Under the pieces are notes generated by a model. That model was not told the origin of the DNA and ran no database searches. It was given only the letters and a program-made list of their open reading frames with translations. Shown piece by piece: positions 6,828 to 12,843 of a stretch of DNA of 12,843 nucleotides (positions are counted from its first letter, which is position 1; each line of letters opens with the position of its first letter). The translations under genes were made by a program, and so were the position numbers. This DNA comes from an uncultured Clostridia bacterium (GTDB lineage: Bacteria > Bacillota > Clostridia > TANB77 > CAG-508): positions 1 to 12,843 of the forward strand of contig CALXAW010000032.1 of the NCBI GenBank assembly GCA_944386375.1, in the 5' to 3' direction.

Positions 6828-7684
6828 TGTATATAGCAATGTATGGAGATAAATTATATCCTAAAATGTTAGAAACAATACCCAATAAACCCAAAAGACT
6901 GTATATAAAAGGAAATATAGAATTATTAAATAAAACAGGAATTGCAGTTGTTGGTTCTAGGAGTCATTCTAGATATGGTAAAAAAATGTGTGAAAAGTTT
7001 GTACAAGAGTTAGTAAAAGTAGGTATAGTTATTATAAGTGGTTTAGCAAACGGAATAGATAGCATAGCACATAAAGAATGCTTAAAAAACAATGGTAAAA
7101 CAATTGCAGTTATTCCCTGTGGATTTAAAAATATTTTTCCACCAGAAAATATAGAACTACTAGATAATATATTAAAAAATGATGGTTGTGTTATAACAGA
7201 ATACGAAGAAAATGTTGTAGCAGATTCAAACTTATTTTTAGAAAGAAATAGAATTGTTGCCGGTCTTGCTATATGTACATTAGTTGTAGAGGCAGGATAT
7301 AGAAGCGGCACAAGTGTTACAGCGAGAATAACACAAGAACAAGGTAAAAAAGTATTTGCAGTTCCGAGCAGTTTAGAAAATAGAAAAGGAATAACAAGTA
7401 ATGAACTAATCCAAAAAGGAGCAAAATTAGTTACAAGTGCTAAAGATATTTTAGAAGAATTTGAGTATATAGATTTTTCTAATATTATAAAATTAAATAA
7501 AGAAAAAATAATAAATAGTGAATATTTAAATGTTTATAAACTACTTTCAGATGAGCCAATACATATAAATCAAATAGCTAAAAAAGCAAATATTTCTATC
7601 GAAGATGCAAGCTATCAACTTATGATGTTAGAAATAAGTGGAGATGTAGTGCAACTACCAGGCAAAGAATTTATTAAAAGCTAA
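6827..7684 (+). CDS. dprA: DNA-processing protein DprA
   Basis: 285 aa, cytosolic. DprA binds incoming single-stranded DNA and loads RecA during natural transformation; many non-competent Firmicutes also keep it. The Rossmann-like core shows GSRSHSRYG (43-51), SGLANGIDSIAH (71-82), VIPCG (95-99), ERNRIVAGL and VEAGYRSGTSVTAR (154-167), all family signatures. Residues about 232-283 form the C-terminal winged helix (DprA_WH). The N-terminal SAM-like domain of longer DprA proteins is absent or reduced, hence the modest length. The start ATG overlaps the yifB stop by one base (TAATG), with GGTGAT (6816-6821) as Shine-Dalgarno inside yifB, which suggests translational coupling. An alternative ATG lies four codons downstream. 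No internal damage is seen, although the gene in front is frameshifted. Confidence 0.93.
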   Translation: MYIAMYGDKLYPKMLETIPNKPKRLYIKGNIELLNKTGIAVVGSRSHSRYGKKMCEKFVQELVKVGIVIISGLANGIDSIAHKECLKNNGKTIAVIPCGFKNIFPPENIELLDNILKNDGCVITEYEENVVADSNLFLERNRIVAGLAICTLVVEAGYRSGTSVTARITQEQGKKVFAVPSSLENRKGITSNELIQKGAKLVTSAKDILEEFEYIDFSNIIKLNKEKIINSEYLNVYKLLSDEPIHINQIAKKANISIEDASYQLMMLEISGDVVQLPGKEFIKS

Positions 7685-7722
7685 AAAAATATAATTTAAT
7701 CACAAGAGAGGGATGAGTAAAA

Positions 7723-8097
7723 ATAGATAAAAAACATAAAATAGGTCAATATGGAGAAGAAGTAGCATATAGGTATTTACAGCAAAAAGATTATAAAATT
7801 TTAAATAGAAATTTTCATTGTAAACAAGGAGAAATAGATATTATAGCAAAAACAAATAATGAAATAGTATTTATAGAAGTAAAAACAAGAAGTAACTTTT
7901 TATTTGGAAATGCAATTGATGCAATAGACATAAGAAAACAAGAACATATGTATAATACAGCAAAATATTATTTATATATAAATAAATTAGAAAACAATAG
8001 AGTAAGATTTGATGTTATAGAAGTATATGTTGATAAAAATAGAGCAGAAGTAAAACATTTTGAACAAGTAAATTTAAAAAATAGAACTATTCATTAG
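7723..8097 (+). CDS. yraN: YraN-family (UPF0102) endonuclease-like protein (apparent ATA start)
   Basis: 124 aa, the usual length for UPF0102. The start GQYGEEVAYRYLQQKDYKIL and the motifs GEIDIIA (36-42), FIEVKTR (50-56) and RFDVIEV (95-101) are family hallmarks. The acidic residues with E52-V-K54 form a PD-(D/E)XK-type nuclease core. The biochemical role is poorly defined; it commonly sits beside dprA and yifB, as here. Start: a TGA at 7714-7716 closes the frame upstream. The Shine-Dalgarno GAGGG (7708-7712) is followed in frame only by GTA, AAA and ATA before conserved sequence begins. ATA 7723 gives MDKKHKIGQYGEE, a normal N-terminus. ATG 7713 directly abuts the SD, is out of frame and stops after five codons. 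Removing one A from the run 7719-7723 would join that ATG to the main frame (MSKIDKKHK), so an indel is an alternative. The next in-frame ATG lies deep inside the fold. Confidence 0.88.
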   Translation: MDKKHKIGQYGEEVAYRYLQQKDYKILNRNFHCKQGEIDIIAKTNNEIVFIEVKTRSNFLFGNAIDAIDIRKQEHMYNTAKYYLYINKLENNRVRFDVIEVYVDKNRAEVKHFEQVNLKNRTIH

Positions 8098-8099
8098 TC

Positions 8100-8128
8100 T
8101 TGAAATAGTTAAAAAATCATAGTAAAAT
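8100..8128 (+). promoter_or_regulatory. sigma-A promoter of rsmA
   Basis: TTGAAA (8100-8105), a 17-base spacer and TAAAAT (8123-8128) begin three bases after the yraN stop. The predicted start site near 8135 leaves a short leader and argues against the ATG at 8137 as the real start of rsmA. Confidence 0.65.
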
Positions 8129-8169
8129 ATTATAAAATGCATATATTTGCAAAAAAAGGAGTTTGTAAA

Positions 8170-9030
8170 TTGAATAATTTATTAAAAGAAACAACATATA
8201 TAATGAAAAAATATAAAATAAAAGCAAATAAATCTTTAGGACAAAATTTTTTAATAGATGAATTTGTTATAAATAATATTATAGAAAGTGCACAAATAGG
8301 AAAAGAAGATTTAGTAATAGAAATAGGACCAGGACTTGGAACACTAACAAAATATTTATTAGAAAAAGCTAAAAAAGTAATTTGCATAGAACTAGACAAA
8401 AAAATGATAACTATATTAGAAGATAGATTTAGTTTATATAATAATTTGCAAATTATCAACAATGATGTATTAAAAGTGGACTTAAATTCTATGATTTTAG
8501 AAGAAAAGAGGAAAACTCAAATAAAAAATGTAAAAATTGTTGCAAACTTGCCATATTATATTACTACTCCTATTATAATGAAACTATTAGAAAGTAAATT
8601 AGATATACAAAGTATAACAGTTATGATTCAAAAAGAAGTAGCAGATAGGCTTATTGCCAAACCAGGAGATAAACAAACAGGTGCAATTACATATACAGTA
8701 TATTATTATTGTGAGGGAGAAAAAGTCTTAGAAGTGCCACATACATCTTTTATACCAGAACCAGAAGTTACCTCAGAAGTTATAAAATTAAATATTAGAA
8801 AAGAGCCTATAATTAAAAATATAGATGAAATAACTTTATTTAAAATAATAAAAGCAGCATTTATGCAAAGAAGAAAAACATTGTTAAATTCATTAACAAA
8901 TGCACATATATTTAAAGACAAAGAAGAAGGAACTATTGTTTTAAATAATTGCGGATTATTAGAAAATACAAGAGCAGAAAATTTAACATTACAAGACTTT
9001 GCAAAAATCACCAATGAGATTTTAAAATAA
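8170..9030 (+). CDS. rsmA: 16S rRNA dimethyladenosine transferase RsmA (KsgA)
   Basis: 286 aa, cytosolic. It transfers four methyls from SAM to the two adjacent adenines of the 3'-terminal helix of 16S rRNA, a late 30S assembly checkpoint. Visible motifs: KSLGQNFLID (21-30), motif I VIEIGPGLGTLT (49-60) for SAM, acidic CIELD (72-76), NDVLKVDL (98-105), catalytic NLPYY (126-130), and FMQRRKTLLNSL in the C-terminal helical domain. The frame is open back to an ATG at 8137, but TTG 8170 has AAAGGAG (8155-8161) eight bases before it and gives a normal RsmA N-terminus; the upstream ATG would lie at the predicted transcript 5' end. No clear terminator follows, and the next gene has its own promoter. 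Nothing essential is missing. Confidence 0.94.
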   Translation: MNNLLKETTYIMKKYKIKANKSLGQNFLIDEFVINNIIESAQIGKEDLVIEIGPGLGTLTKYLLEKAKKVICIELDKKMITILEDRFSLYNNLQIINNDVLKVDLNSMILEEKRKTQIKNVKIVANLPYYITTPIIMKLLESKLDIQSITVMIQKEVADRLIAKPGDKQTGAITYTVYYYCEGEKVLEVPHTSFIPEPEVTSEVIKLNIRKEPIIKNIDEITLFKIIKAAFMQRRKTLLNSLTNAHIFKDKEEGTIVLNNCGLLENTRAENLTLQDFAKITNEILK

Positions 9031-9119
9031 TAATAAGATTAAACCTATTATGCTTTAATAATGTAAAATATAAACATAAACAAATTATGTAAAAAACTAT
9101 TCCAATTTTAATTAGTATA

Positions 9120-9128
9120 TGCTATAAT
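9120..9128 (+). promoter_or_regulatory. extended -10 promoter of the sortase gene
   Basis: TGC-TATAAT (9120-9128) is a perfect extended -10. The -35 position 17 bases upstream (9100-9105, TTCCAA) is poor. The Shine-Dalgarno AGGAGAGG follows about 20 bases later, ahead of ATG 9161. Confidence 0.6.
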
Positions 9129-9160
9129 AAAATAGAAGTAATAAAAATTAGGAGAGGGAA

Positions 9161-9862
9161 ATGAATCAAATATTAGTTACAAAGAAATTATATATTACAC
9201 CAGAACTAAAAAGAAAAAAGAAAATATATAAATTTGACTTCTTTTTATCTATTTTACTAATATGTATTTTAGCCTCTGTGTATGCATATGCTTCATATGA
9301 TAGAAATAAAAGCGAAGCGGTTTCGCAAGAAATTTTAGCAGAAATCACACCAGAAGATAATACAGTAGTAGATGATGATGTATTAGTAGTATATTTAGAC
9401 GAAGGTATAGAAGAAGAGCAAATTACAGAAGCAATAAATCAAAATCAAACAATTACAGCTTCTAATGGCAAAACATATTCTCCAATTGCAACAATAAATA
9501 TACCAGCAATTGGTGTAAATTATCCAATTCTTTCAGAAACATCTGATGAACTATTAAAAATCGCACCATGTAAATTTTGGGGACCAGAGCCAAACGAAGT
9601 AGGTAATTTTTGTATAGTTGGACACAATTATAGAAGCTCAAAATTTTTTAGTAAAGTTCCAAACTTAGAAAAAGGAGAAACAATAGATATTACAGACCTA
9701 TCTGGAAGAAAATTTACATATATAATATATGATAAATACACAGTAGAACCATCAAATGTAGCATGTACATCACAGCTAACAAATGGAAAAACAGAAATTA
9801 CACTTATTACTTGTACAAATGACAATAAAGAAAGGGTTATAGTAAAAGCAACAAAAATCTAG
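9161..9862 (+). CDS. sortase (class D-like transpeptidase)
   Basis: 233 aa, with a basic N-terminal cytoplasmic part, one uncleaved membrane anchor (about 25-44) and an acidic linker rich in Glu/Asp (about 55-90). The sortase beta-barrel (about 105-233) carries the triad: H155 in VGHNYRS, C218 in LITCTN and R225 in KERVIVKA. Sortases cut a C-terminal sorting signal of surface proteins and link them to the wall or to pilin. The fold order (NIPAIGVNYPILSE, then GNFCIVGHNY, then LITC) looks most like class D enzymes of Clostridia and Bacilli; the class call is tentative because a membrane-proximal N-terminus also fits other classes. No LPXTG-type substrate or pilin gene is in the window, so it probably acts as a housekeeping enzyme or on distant substrates. 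Monocistronic, with its own promoter and terminator. Confidence 0.9.
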   Translation: MNQILVTKKLYITPELKRKKKIYKFDFFLSILLICILASVYAYASYDRNKSEAVSQEILAEITPEDNTVVDDDVLVVYLDEGIEEEQITEAINQNQTITASNGKTYSPIATINIPAIGVNYPILSETSDELLKIAPCKFWGPEPNEVGNFCIVGHNYRSSKFFSKVPNLEKGETIDITDLSGRKFTYIIYDKYTVEPSNVACTSQLTNGKTEITLITCTNDNKERVIVKATKI

Positions 9863-9867
9863 AATTT

Positions 9868-9908
9868 ATGTAATATAAATGAAATATATATGTAACATAA
9901 ATGTAATA
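9868..9908. repeat. two imperfect 19-base direct repeats, period 22
   Basis: ATGTAATATAAATGAAATA (9868-9886) and ATGTAACATAAATGTAATA (9890-9908) match at 17 of 19 positions. They lie just after the sortase stop. The composition is simple, so this may be a replication-slippage relic rather than a binding site. Confidence 0.45.
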
Positions 9909-9955
9909 AATCAAGAAAACTTACAGCCATATGTGAATAAGAATATTAAAAAAAC

Positions 9956-9998
9956 AAAAAGCGTAAAAGTTGCATTTGCAACTTTTGTGCTTTTTATT
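9956..9998 (+). terminator. strong intrinsic terminator between the sortase gene and nrdD
   Basis: AAAAGTTGC (9965-9973) pairs with GCAACTTTT (9978-9986). Beyond a GT/GT mismatch the stem resumes with AAAAAGC (9956-9962) and GCTTTTT (9989-9995), and the tail is T-rich. It ends the sortase transcript. Confidence 0.9.
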
Positions 9999-10012
9999 TT
10001 TTGATATATAAT
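9985..10012 (+). promoter_or_regulatory. probable nrdD promoter overlapping the terminator stem
   Basis: A perfect TATAAT (10007-10012) precedes nrdD by about 33 bases. The best -35, TTGTGC (9985-9990, 16-base spacer), lies inside the right arm of the sortase terminator. I see no NrdR-box pair (palindrome around CWATATWG) next to it. Confidence 0.5.
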
Positions 10013-10045
10013 AACTTCAGTAATAAACATTAAGGGGGAAAAACT

Positions 10046-12199
10046 ATGTTAAATGTAGTAAAATTTAGTAAAAAAACAAACAGTTTAGATTTTGCTCTAA
10101 TGGTTGATTCAGCAGATAAACTAGAGCGTCAACCATATGACGAAAGCAAAATTGTAGAGGCATTAGTAAAAGAAGCAGAATGTGAAGAAAAATTAGCAAA
10201 AGAAGTAGCAAAAGCTGTAACAGAAAAATTACAAAAGGCAGAAATAGAAACAGTAAACACTTCATTAATTCGTTCATTAGTTAATAACGAATTATTCGAA
10301 AGAGGACTTAATAAAGTTTTAAAATCAAATTCAGAGGTTAATATTCCATTTTATAATGTAACAGAAATTATCGAAAATGCTAATAAAGAAAATGGAAACA
10401 CAGCACACAATCCAGAATCAATAAATTTAACACTAGCAGATAGAATTCTAAAAGAATATGCCTTAAGAGAAATATTGCCATCAGATATTGCCGAATCTCA
10501 TTTAAGTGGAGAAATACATATTCACGATTTAGGAATGATTGATAGATTTTATTGCTCTGGCCATTCACCAGAATATATAAAGAAAAATGGAATAAAAAAT
10601 ATACCAACAATTCCATCAAATTCTAAACCAGCAAGTAATGCAACAGTACTAGCAAGACATATATGTTCAATAACACAGTTTTTACAAAGTCAATTTGCAG
10701 GAGCAATTGGCTGGGAAGCATTAAATGTATTTTTTGCCCCTTTATTAACAAATATGCCATATAAAGATGTAAAACAATTAGCACAAACACTAATTTTTGA
10801 TTTATCACAATTAGCAGGTGCTAGAGGTGGCCAAGTTGCTTTTACAGACTTTAATGTATATTTATCAATACCAGAACATTATAAAAAAGTATTAGCAATA
10901 GGCTCTAGAGGAAGATATATGGTAAAAGACTATTTAGAAACAATATATTATTTTGACACACAAGAAGAAGCAAAAGAATTTGCCGAAGAAAATGATTATC
11001 ACATATTAGTATATGAAGACTTTAGTAAAGAAGCGGCACAATTTACAAAAGCAATTTTAGAAGTAATAGGAGAAGGTGACGCAGATGGAATGCCATTTGC
11101 ATTTCCAAAAATAAATTTACACATAAATGCAGAATCATTTACAGACCCAACAGCAAAACAATTGTTAATGTTAGCATGTGAGGCTTCAAGCCAAACAGGT
11201 TGTCCATATTTTATATTTGACAGAAATGCATTTTCTGTATCACAATGTTGTAGACTAAAAATAGACTTTACAGAAGAAGACAAAAAACTAATAGAAACAC
11301 CAGAAGAATTAAGGTTTGTAGGTGGTCAAAATGTATCTATAAACTTACCTAGAATGGCTTTAAAATCAGAACATGATGTAAATAAATTCTACGAAGAATT
11401 ATCAAAAGCAATGGATAAAGCAGCTAGAGCACATATAATTAGACAAGATTATGTATGGAAACTAGCAAATTTAGAAAACTCACCACTAAGCTTCTATGTA
11501 AATGGAATGGATGGAAAGCCATATGTACGTCTAAAAAATATTTCATACCTAATAGGAATTGTAGGATTAAATGAATGTATATATAATTTAATAGGAAAAG
11601 AAATGCATCAAACAGAAGAGGCATATTCATTAGGATTGCAAATAATTTCTTATATGTATCATGAAACTAAAAAATTATCTGCAAAATATGGAATAAATAT
11701 GAAACTAGAAGAAACACCAGCAGAATCAACAGCAGGTAGATTTGCTAAGCTAGATGTTAAAAAATATGGAGATAAAGCATTTGTTAAGAAAAATGAATTT
11801 GGAATATATTATACAAACTCAGTTCATTTTGCAACAGACAGTGATGTAGATTATGTAACAAGATTAATGAAACAATCTAAATTTCACAATTTAGTAGAAG
11901 CGGGAAGTATGATTCACATTTGGGGAGGAGAAAATAGTCCAGACCCTAAAGCGATTTTCGAATTGATAAAAACAACATGGGAAAACACAAAATGTGTACA
12001 ATGGGTTTTATCACCAGAATATACATTATGCAAAAGTTGTAATACACGTCACAATGGATTATTAGAAAAATGCCCAAAATGTGGTAGTGAAAATGTAAGA
12101 GGTGTAACAAGAATAACAGGATACTATGTATTTATAGATAAATTTAACAGTGGAAAAAGAGCAGAACTTGCAGATAGAAAAAGAGAAAAAATAAGTTAA
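10046..12199 (+). CDS. nrdD: anaerobic (class III) ribonucleoside-triphosphate reductase, catalytic subunit
   Basis: 717 aa, a glycyl-radical enzyme that reduces ribonucleoside triphosphates to dNTPs without oxygen. Residues about 1-90 are a divergent ATP-cone; its start (VVKFSKKTNSLDFALM) has a longer opening loop than the usual VVKRDG form. The barrel includes IHIHDLGMIDRFYC with C170, GQVAFTDFN, and Q400-C-C-R403, which holds the catalytic-finger cysteine as one of an adjacent pair. The C-terminal zinc site has C662, C665, C676 and C679, and the glycyl-radical loop is TRITGYY with G692. ATG 10046 follows AAGGGGG. It is followed after 16 bases by a redoxin gene and then by nrdG, so it forms the operon that makes and activates the enzyme. 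The redoxin between the two suggests a redoxin-using rather than formate-using subtype (inference). No frame damage is seen. Confidence 0.95.
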   Translation: MLNVVKFSKKTNSLDFALMVDSADKLERQPYDESKIVEALVKEAECEEKLAKEVAKAVTEKLQKAEIETVNTSLIRSLVNNELFERGLNKVLKSNSEVNIPFYNVTEIIENANKENGNTAHNPESINLTLADRILKEYALREILPSDIAESHLSGEIHIHDLGMIDRFYCSGHSPEYIKKNGIKNIPTIPSNSKPASNATVLARHICSITQFLQSQFAGAIGWEALNVFFAPLLTNMPYKDVKQLAQTLIFDLSQLAGARGGQVAFTDFNVYLSIPEHYKKVLAIGSRGRYMVKDYLETIYYFDTQEEAKEFAEENDYHILVYEDFSKEAAQFTKAILEVIGEGDADGMPFAFPKINLHINAESFTDPTAKQLLMLACEASSQTGCPYFIFDRNAFSVSQCCRLKIDFTEEDKKLIETPEELRFVGGQNVSINLPRMALKSEHDVNKFYEELSKAMDKAARAHIIRQDYVWKLANLENSPLSFYVNGMDGKPYVRLKNISYLIGIVGLNECIYNLIGKEMHQTEEAYSLGLQIISYMYHETKKLSAKYGINMKLEETPAESTAGRFAKLDVKKYGDKAFVKKNEFGIYYTNSVHFATDSDVDYVTRLMKQSKFHNLVEAGSMIHIWGGENSPDPKAIFELIKTTWENTKCVQWVLSPEYTLCKSCNTRHNGLLEKCPKCGSENVRGVTRITGYYVFIDKFNSGKRAELADRKREKIS

Positions 12200-12215
12200 G
12201 AAAGGAAGAATAAAA

Positions 12216-12434
12216 ATGGTAAAACTATACACAACAACAACTTGTCCAAGATGTCAAGTATTAAAAGGAAAATTTAAAGAAGGGCATATTCCATACGAAG
12301 AAGTAAATATAGAAGAGGATTTTGTAGCAAGAGCAAAATTAATAGAAAATGATATTTATCAAGTTCCAGCATTAGAGATTAATGGACAAATAAAACAAGG
12401 AGAAGTAGAAGAACTTTTACAATTCATACAATAG
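12216..12434 (+). CDS. glutaredoxin-like small redoxin (NrdH-like)
   Basis: 72 aa, a minimal thioredoxin fold: strand VKLYTTTT, active site C10-P-R-C13, the helix after it, cis-proline P51 in YQVPALEINGQ, and the closing helix GEVEELLQFI. It has no signal peptide, so it is cytosolic. It lies 16 bases after nrdD and 57 before nrdG, with Shine-Dalgarno AAAGGAAG. By position it is the likely electron donor for NrdD, reducing the active-site disulfide formed in each turnover. Redoxin-dependent class III reductases encoded with such a gene are known, for example from Neisseria bacilliformis. Pairing with this NrdD is inferred from synteny, not shown. Confidence 0.88.
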   Translation: MVKLYTTTTCPRCQVLKGKFKEGHIPYEEVNIEEDFVARAKLIENDIYQVPALEINGQIKQGEVEELLQFIQ

Positions 12435-12454
12435 GAAAGTCTCTCTGCTCCAAG

Positions 12455-12471
12455 ATTAGCACCAAGCTAAT
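12455..12471 (+). other. short hairpin between the redoxin gene and nrdG
   Basis: ATTAGC (12455-12460) and GCTAAT (12466-12471) enclose ACCAA. No T-run follows, so it is not a terminator. It may shape the intergenic mRNA or a processing site, or be chance. Confidence 0.35.
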
Positions 12472-12491
12472 TAAAAGAAAGGGAAAAAATT

Positions 12492-12843
12492 ATGTTAAAA
12501 TCAGTTATATGGGCAAGTATGCTAGACTATCCAGGACATGTATGTACATCACTATTTTTTGACGGATGCAATTTTTCGTGTGAATACTGTCAAAACAAAG
12601 ATATTGGAAAAGCAGAAGATATTGACTTCAAAAGAGCGATATTACCACAATTATTAGAACGAAAACCAATAGTAAAACACATAGTACTATCAGGGGGAGA
12701 ATGCACTATTTATCCAGGCTTACAAGATATAATAGATGTATTATATGAAAACGGATTTAAAATAGGAATACATACAAATGGATATAATCCAGAGTTTTTA
12801 ATAAAAAACAAAGATAAAATATCATATATAGGTATGGATATAA
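12492..12843 (+). CDS. nrdG: anaerobic ribonucleotide reductase activating protein NrdG (3' end cut off)
   Basis: The first 117 residues are present; the window ends inside the gene. It is a radical-SAM enzyme that binds a [4Fe-4S] cluster and abstracts hydrogen from the NrdD radical glycine. The cluster motif is C26-NFS-C30-EY-C33 (CxxxCxxC). The leader MLDYPGHVCTSLFFDGCNFSC is typical of the NrdG2-type activase. The SAM-binding loop reads SGGEC (67-71), with cysteine where proline is common. Next comes IGIHTNGYNP, another radical-SAM signature. ATG 12492 follows the purine-rich Shine-Dalgarno AAAGGG. It is the third gene of the nrdD operon and needs the NrdD C-terminal glycine loop as its substrate. 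The missing part should be about half the protein. Confidence 0.93.
   Translation, partial: MLKSVIWASMLDYPGHVCTSLFFDGCNFSCEYCQNKDIGKAEDIDFKRAILPQLLERKPIVKHIVLSGGECTIYPGLQDIIDVLYENGFKIGIHTNGYNPEFLIKNKDKISYIGMDI

Noticed and set aside
8137..8169. ATG 8137 as the start of rsmA
   Set aside because: It would sit at the predicted transcript end without an SD. TTG 8170 has AAAGGAG at 8 bases and gives the normal N-terminus.
1..12843. TGA read as an amino acid (alternative genetic code)
   Set aside because: No gene uses TGA as its stop here, but all proteins reach normal length with TGG for Trp and no in-frame TGA. The stop sample is too small to mean anything.
1..12843. CRISPR array, tRNA/rRNA genes, transposase or prophage genes
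   Set aside because: No regularly spaced repeats, no cloverleaf or rRNA stretch, and no transposase, integrase or phage structural motif in any frame read.

Overview
The window is very AT-rich (arginine is almost always AGA, and poly-A/T tracts fill the spacers) and carries low-GC Gram-positive genes: a sortase, an M23 cell-wall peptidase, and a class B PBP with PASTA domains of the SpoVD/FtsI type. It also has an oxygen-sensitive class III ribonucleotide reductase with its radical-SAM activase. Together these point to an anaerobic Clostridia-type Firmicute, probably an uncultured gut lineage. That placement is inferred from gene content and composition only.

Layout. 79-420 (-): a small XRE/HTH_3 regulator with a 13-bp palindrome in its own promoter. 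433-878: non-coding, with a hairpin repeat (copy 1) and the promoter of the next gene. 879-1847 (+): membrane-anchored M23 endopeptidase. 1848-2213: second repeat copy, an intrinsic terminator, a strong sigma-A promoter and a hairpin-rich leader of about 160 nt. 2214-2822 (+): unrecognised 202-aa protein. 2862-5129 (-): class B PBP with two PASTA domains, ending at a terminator shared with the convergent gene. 5288-8097 (+): yifB/comM-dprA-yraN, the DNA-processing/competence group; yifB is broken by one extra base inside its Walker A motif. 8170-9030 (+): rsmA with its own promoter and a TTG start. 9161-9862 (+): sortase, followed by a strong terminator. 10046-12843 (+): nrdD, a glutaredoxin-like redoxin and nrdG (cut by the window end), which fits a redoxin-dependent anaerobic dNTP supply operon.

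The most unusual observation concerns translation starts. Three genes (the M23 peptidase, the unknown 202-aa protein and yraN) have clear Shine-Dalgarno sequences but no in-frame ATG, GTG or TTG at usable distance. Each instead has an in-frame ATA 5-10 nt downstream of the SD. Removing one base near each start would also restore a canonical start, and yifB likewise has one base too many. The choice is therefore between real AUA initiation, +1 recoding, recent mutation and insertion errors in the sequence. A second candidate novelty is the hairpin repeat family flanking the M23 gene, whose stems differ in sequence while the fold and the downstream flank are kept.
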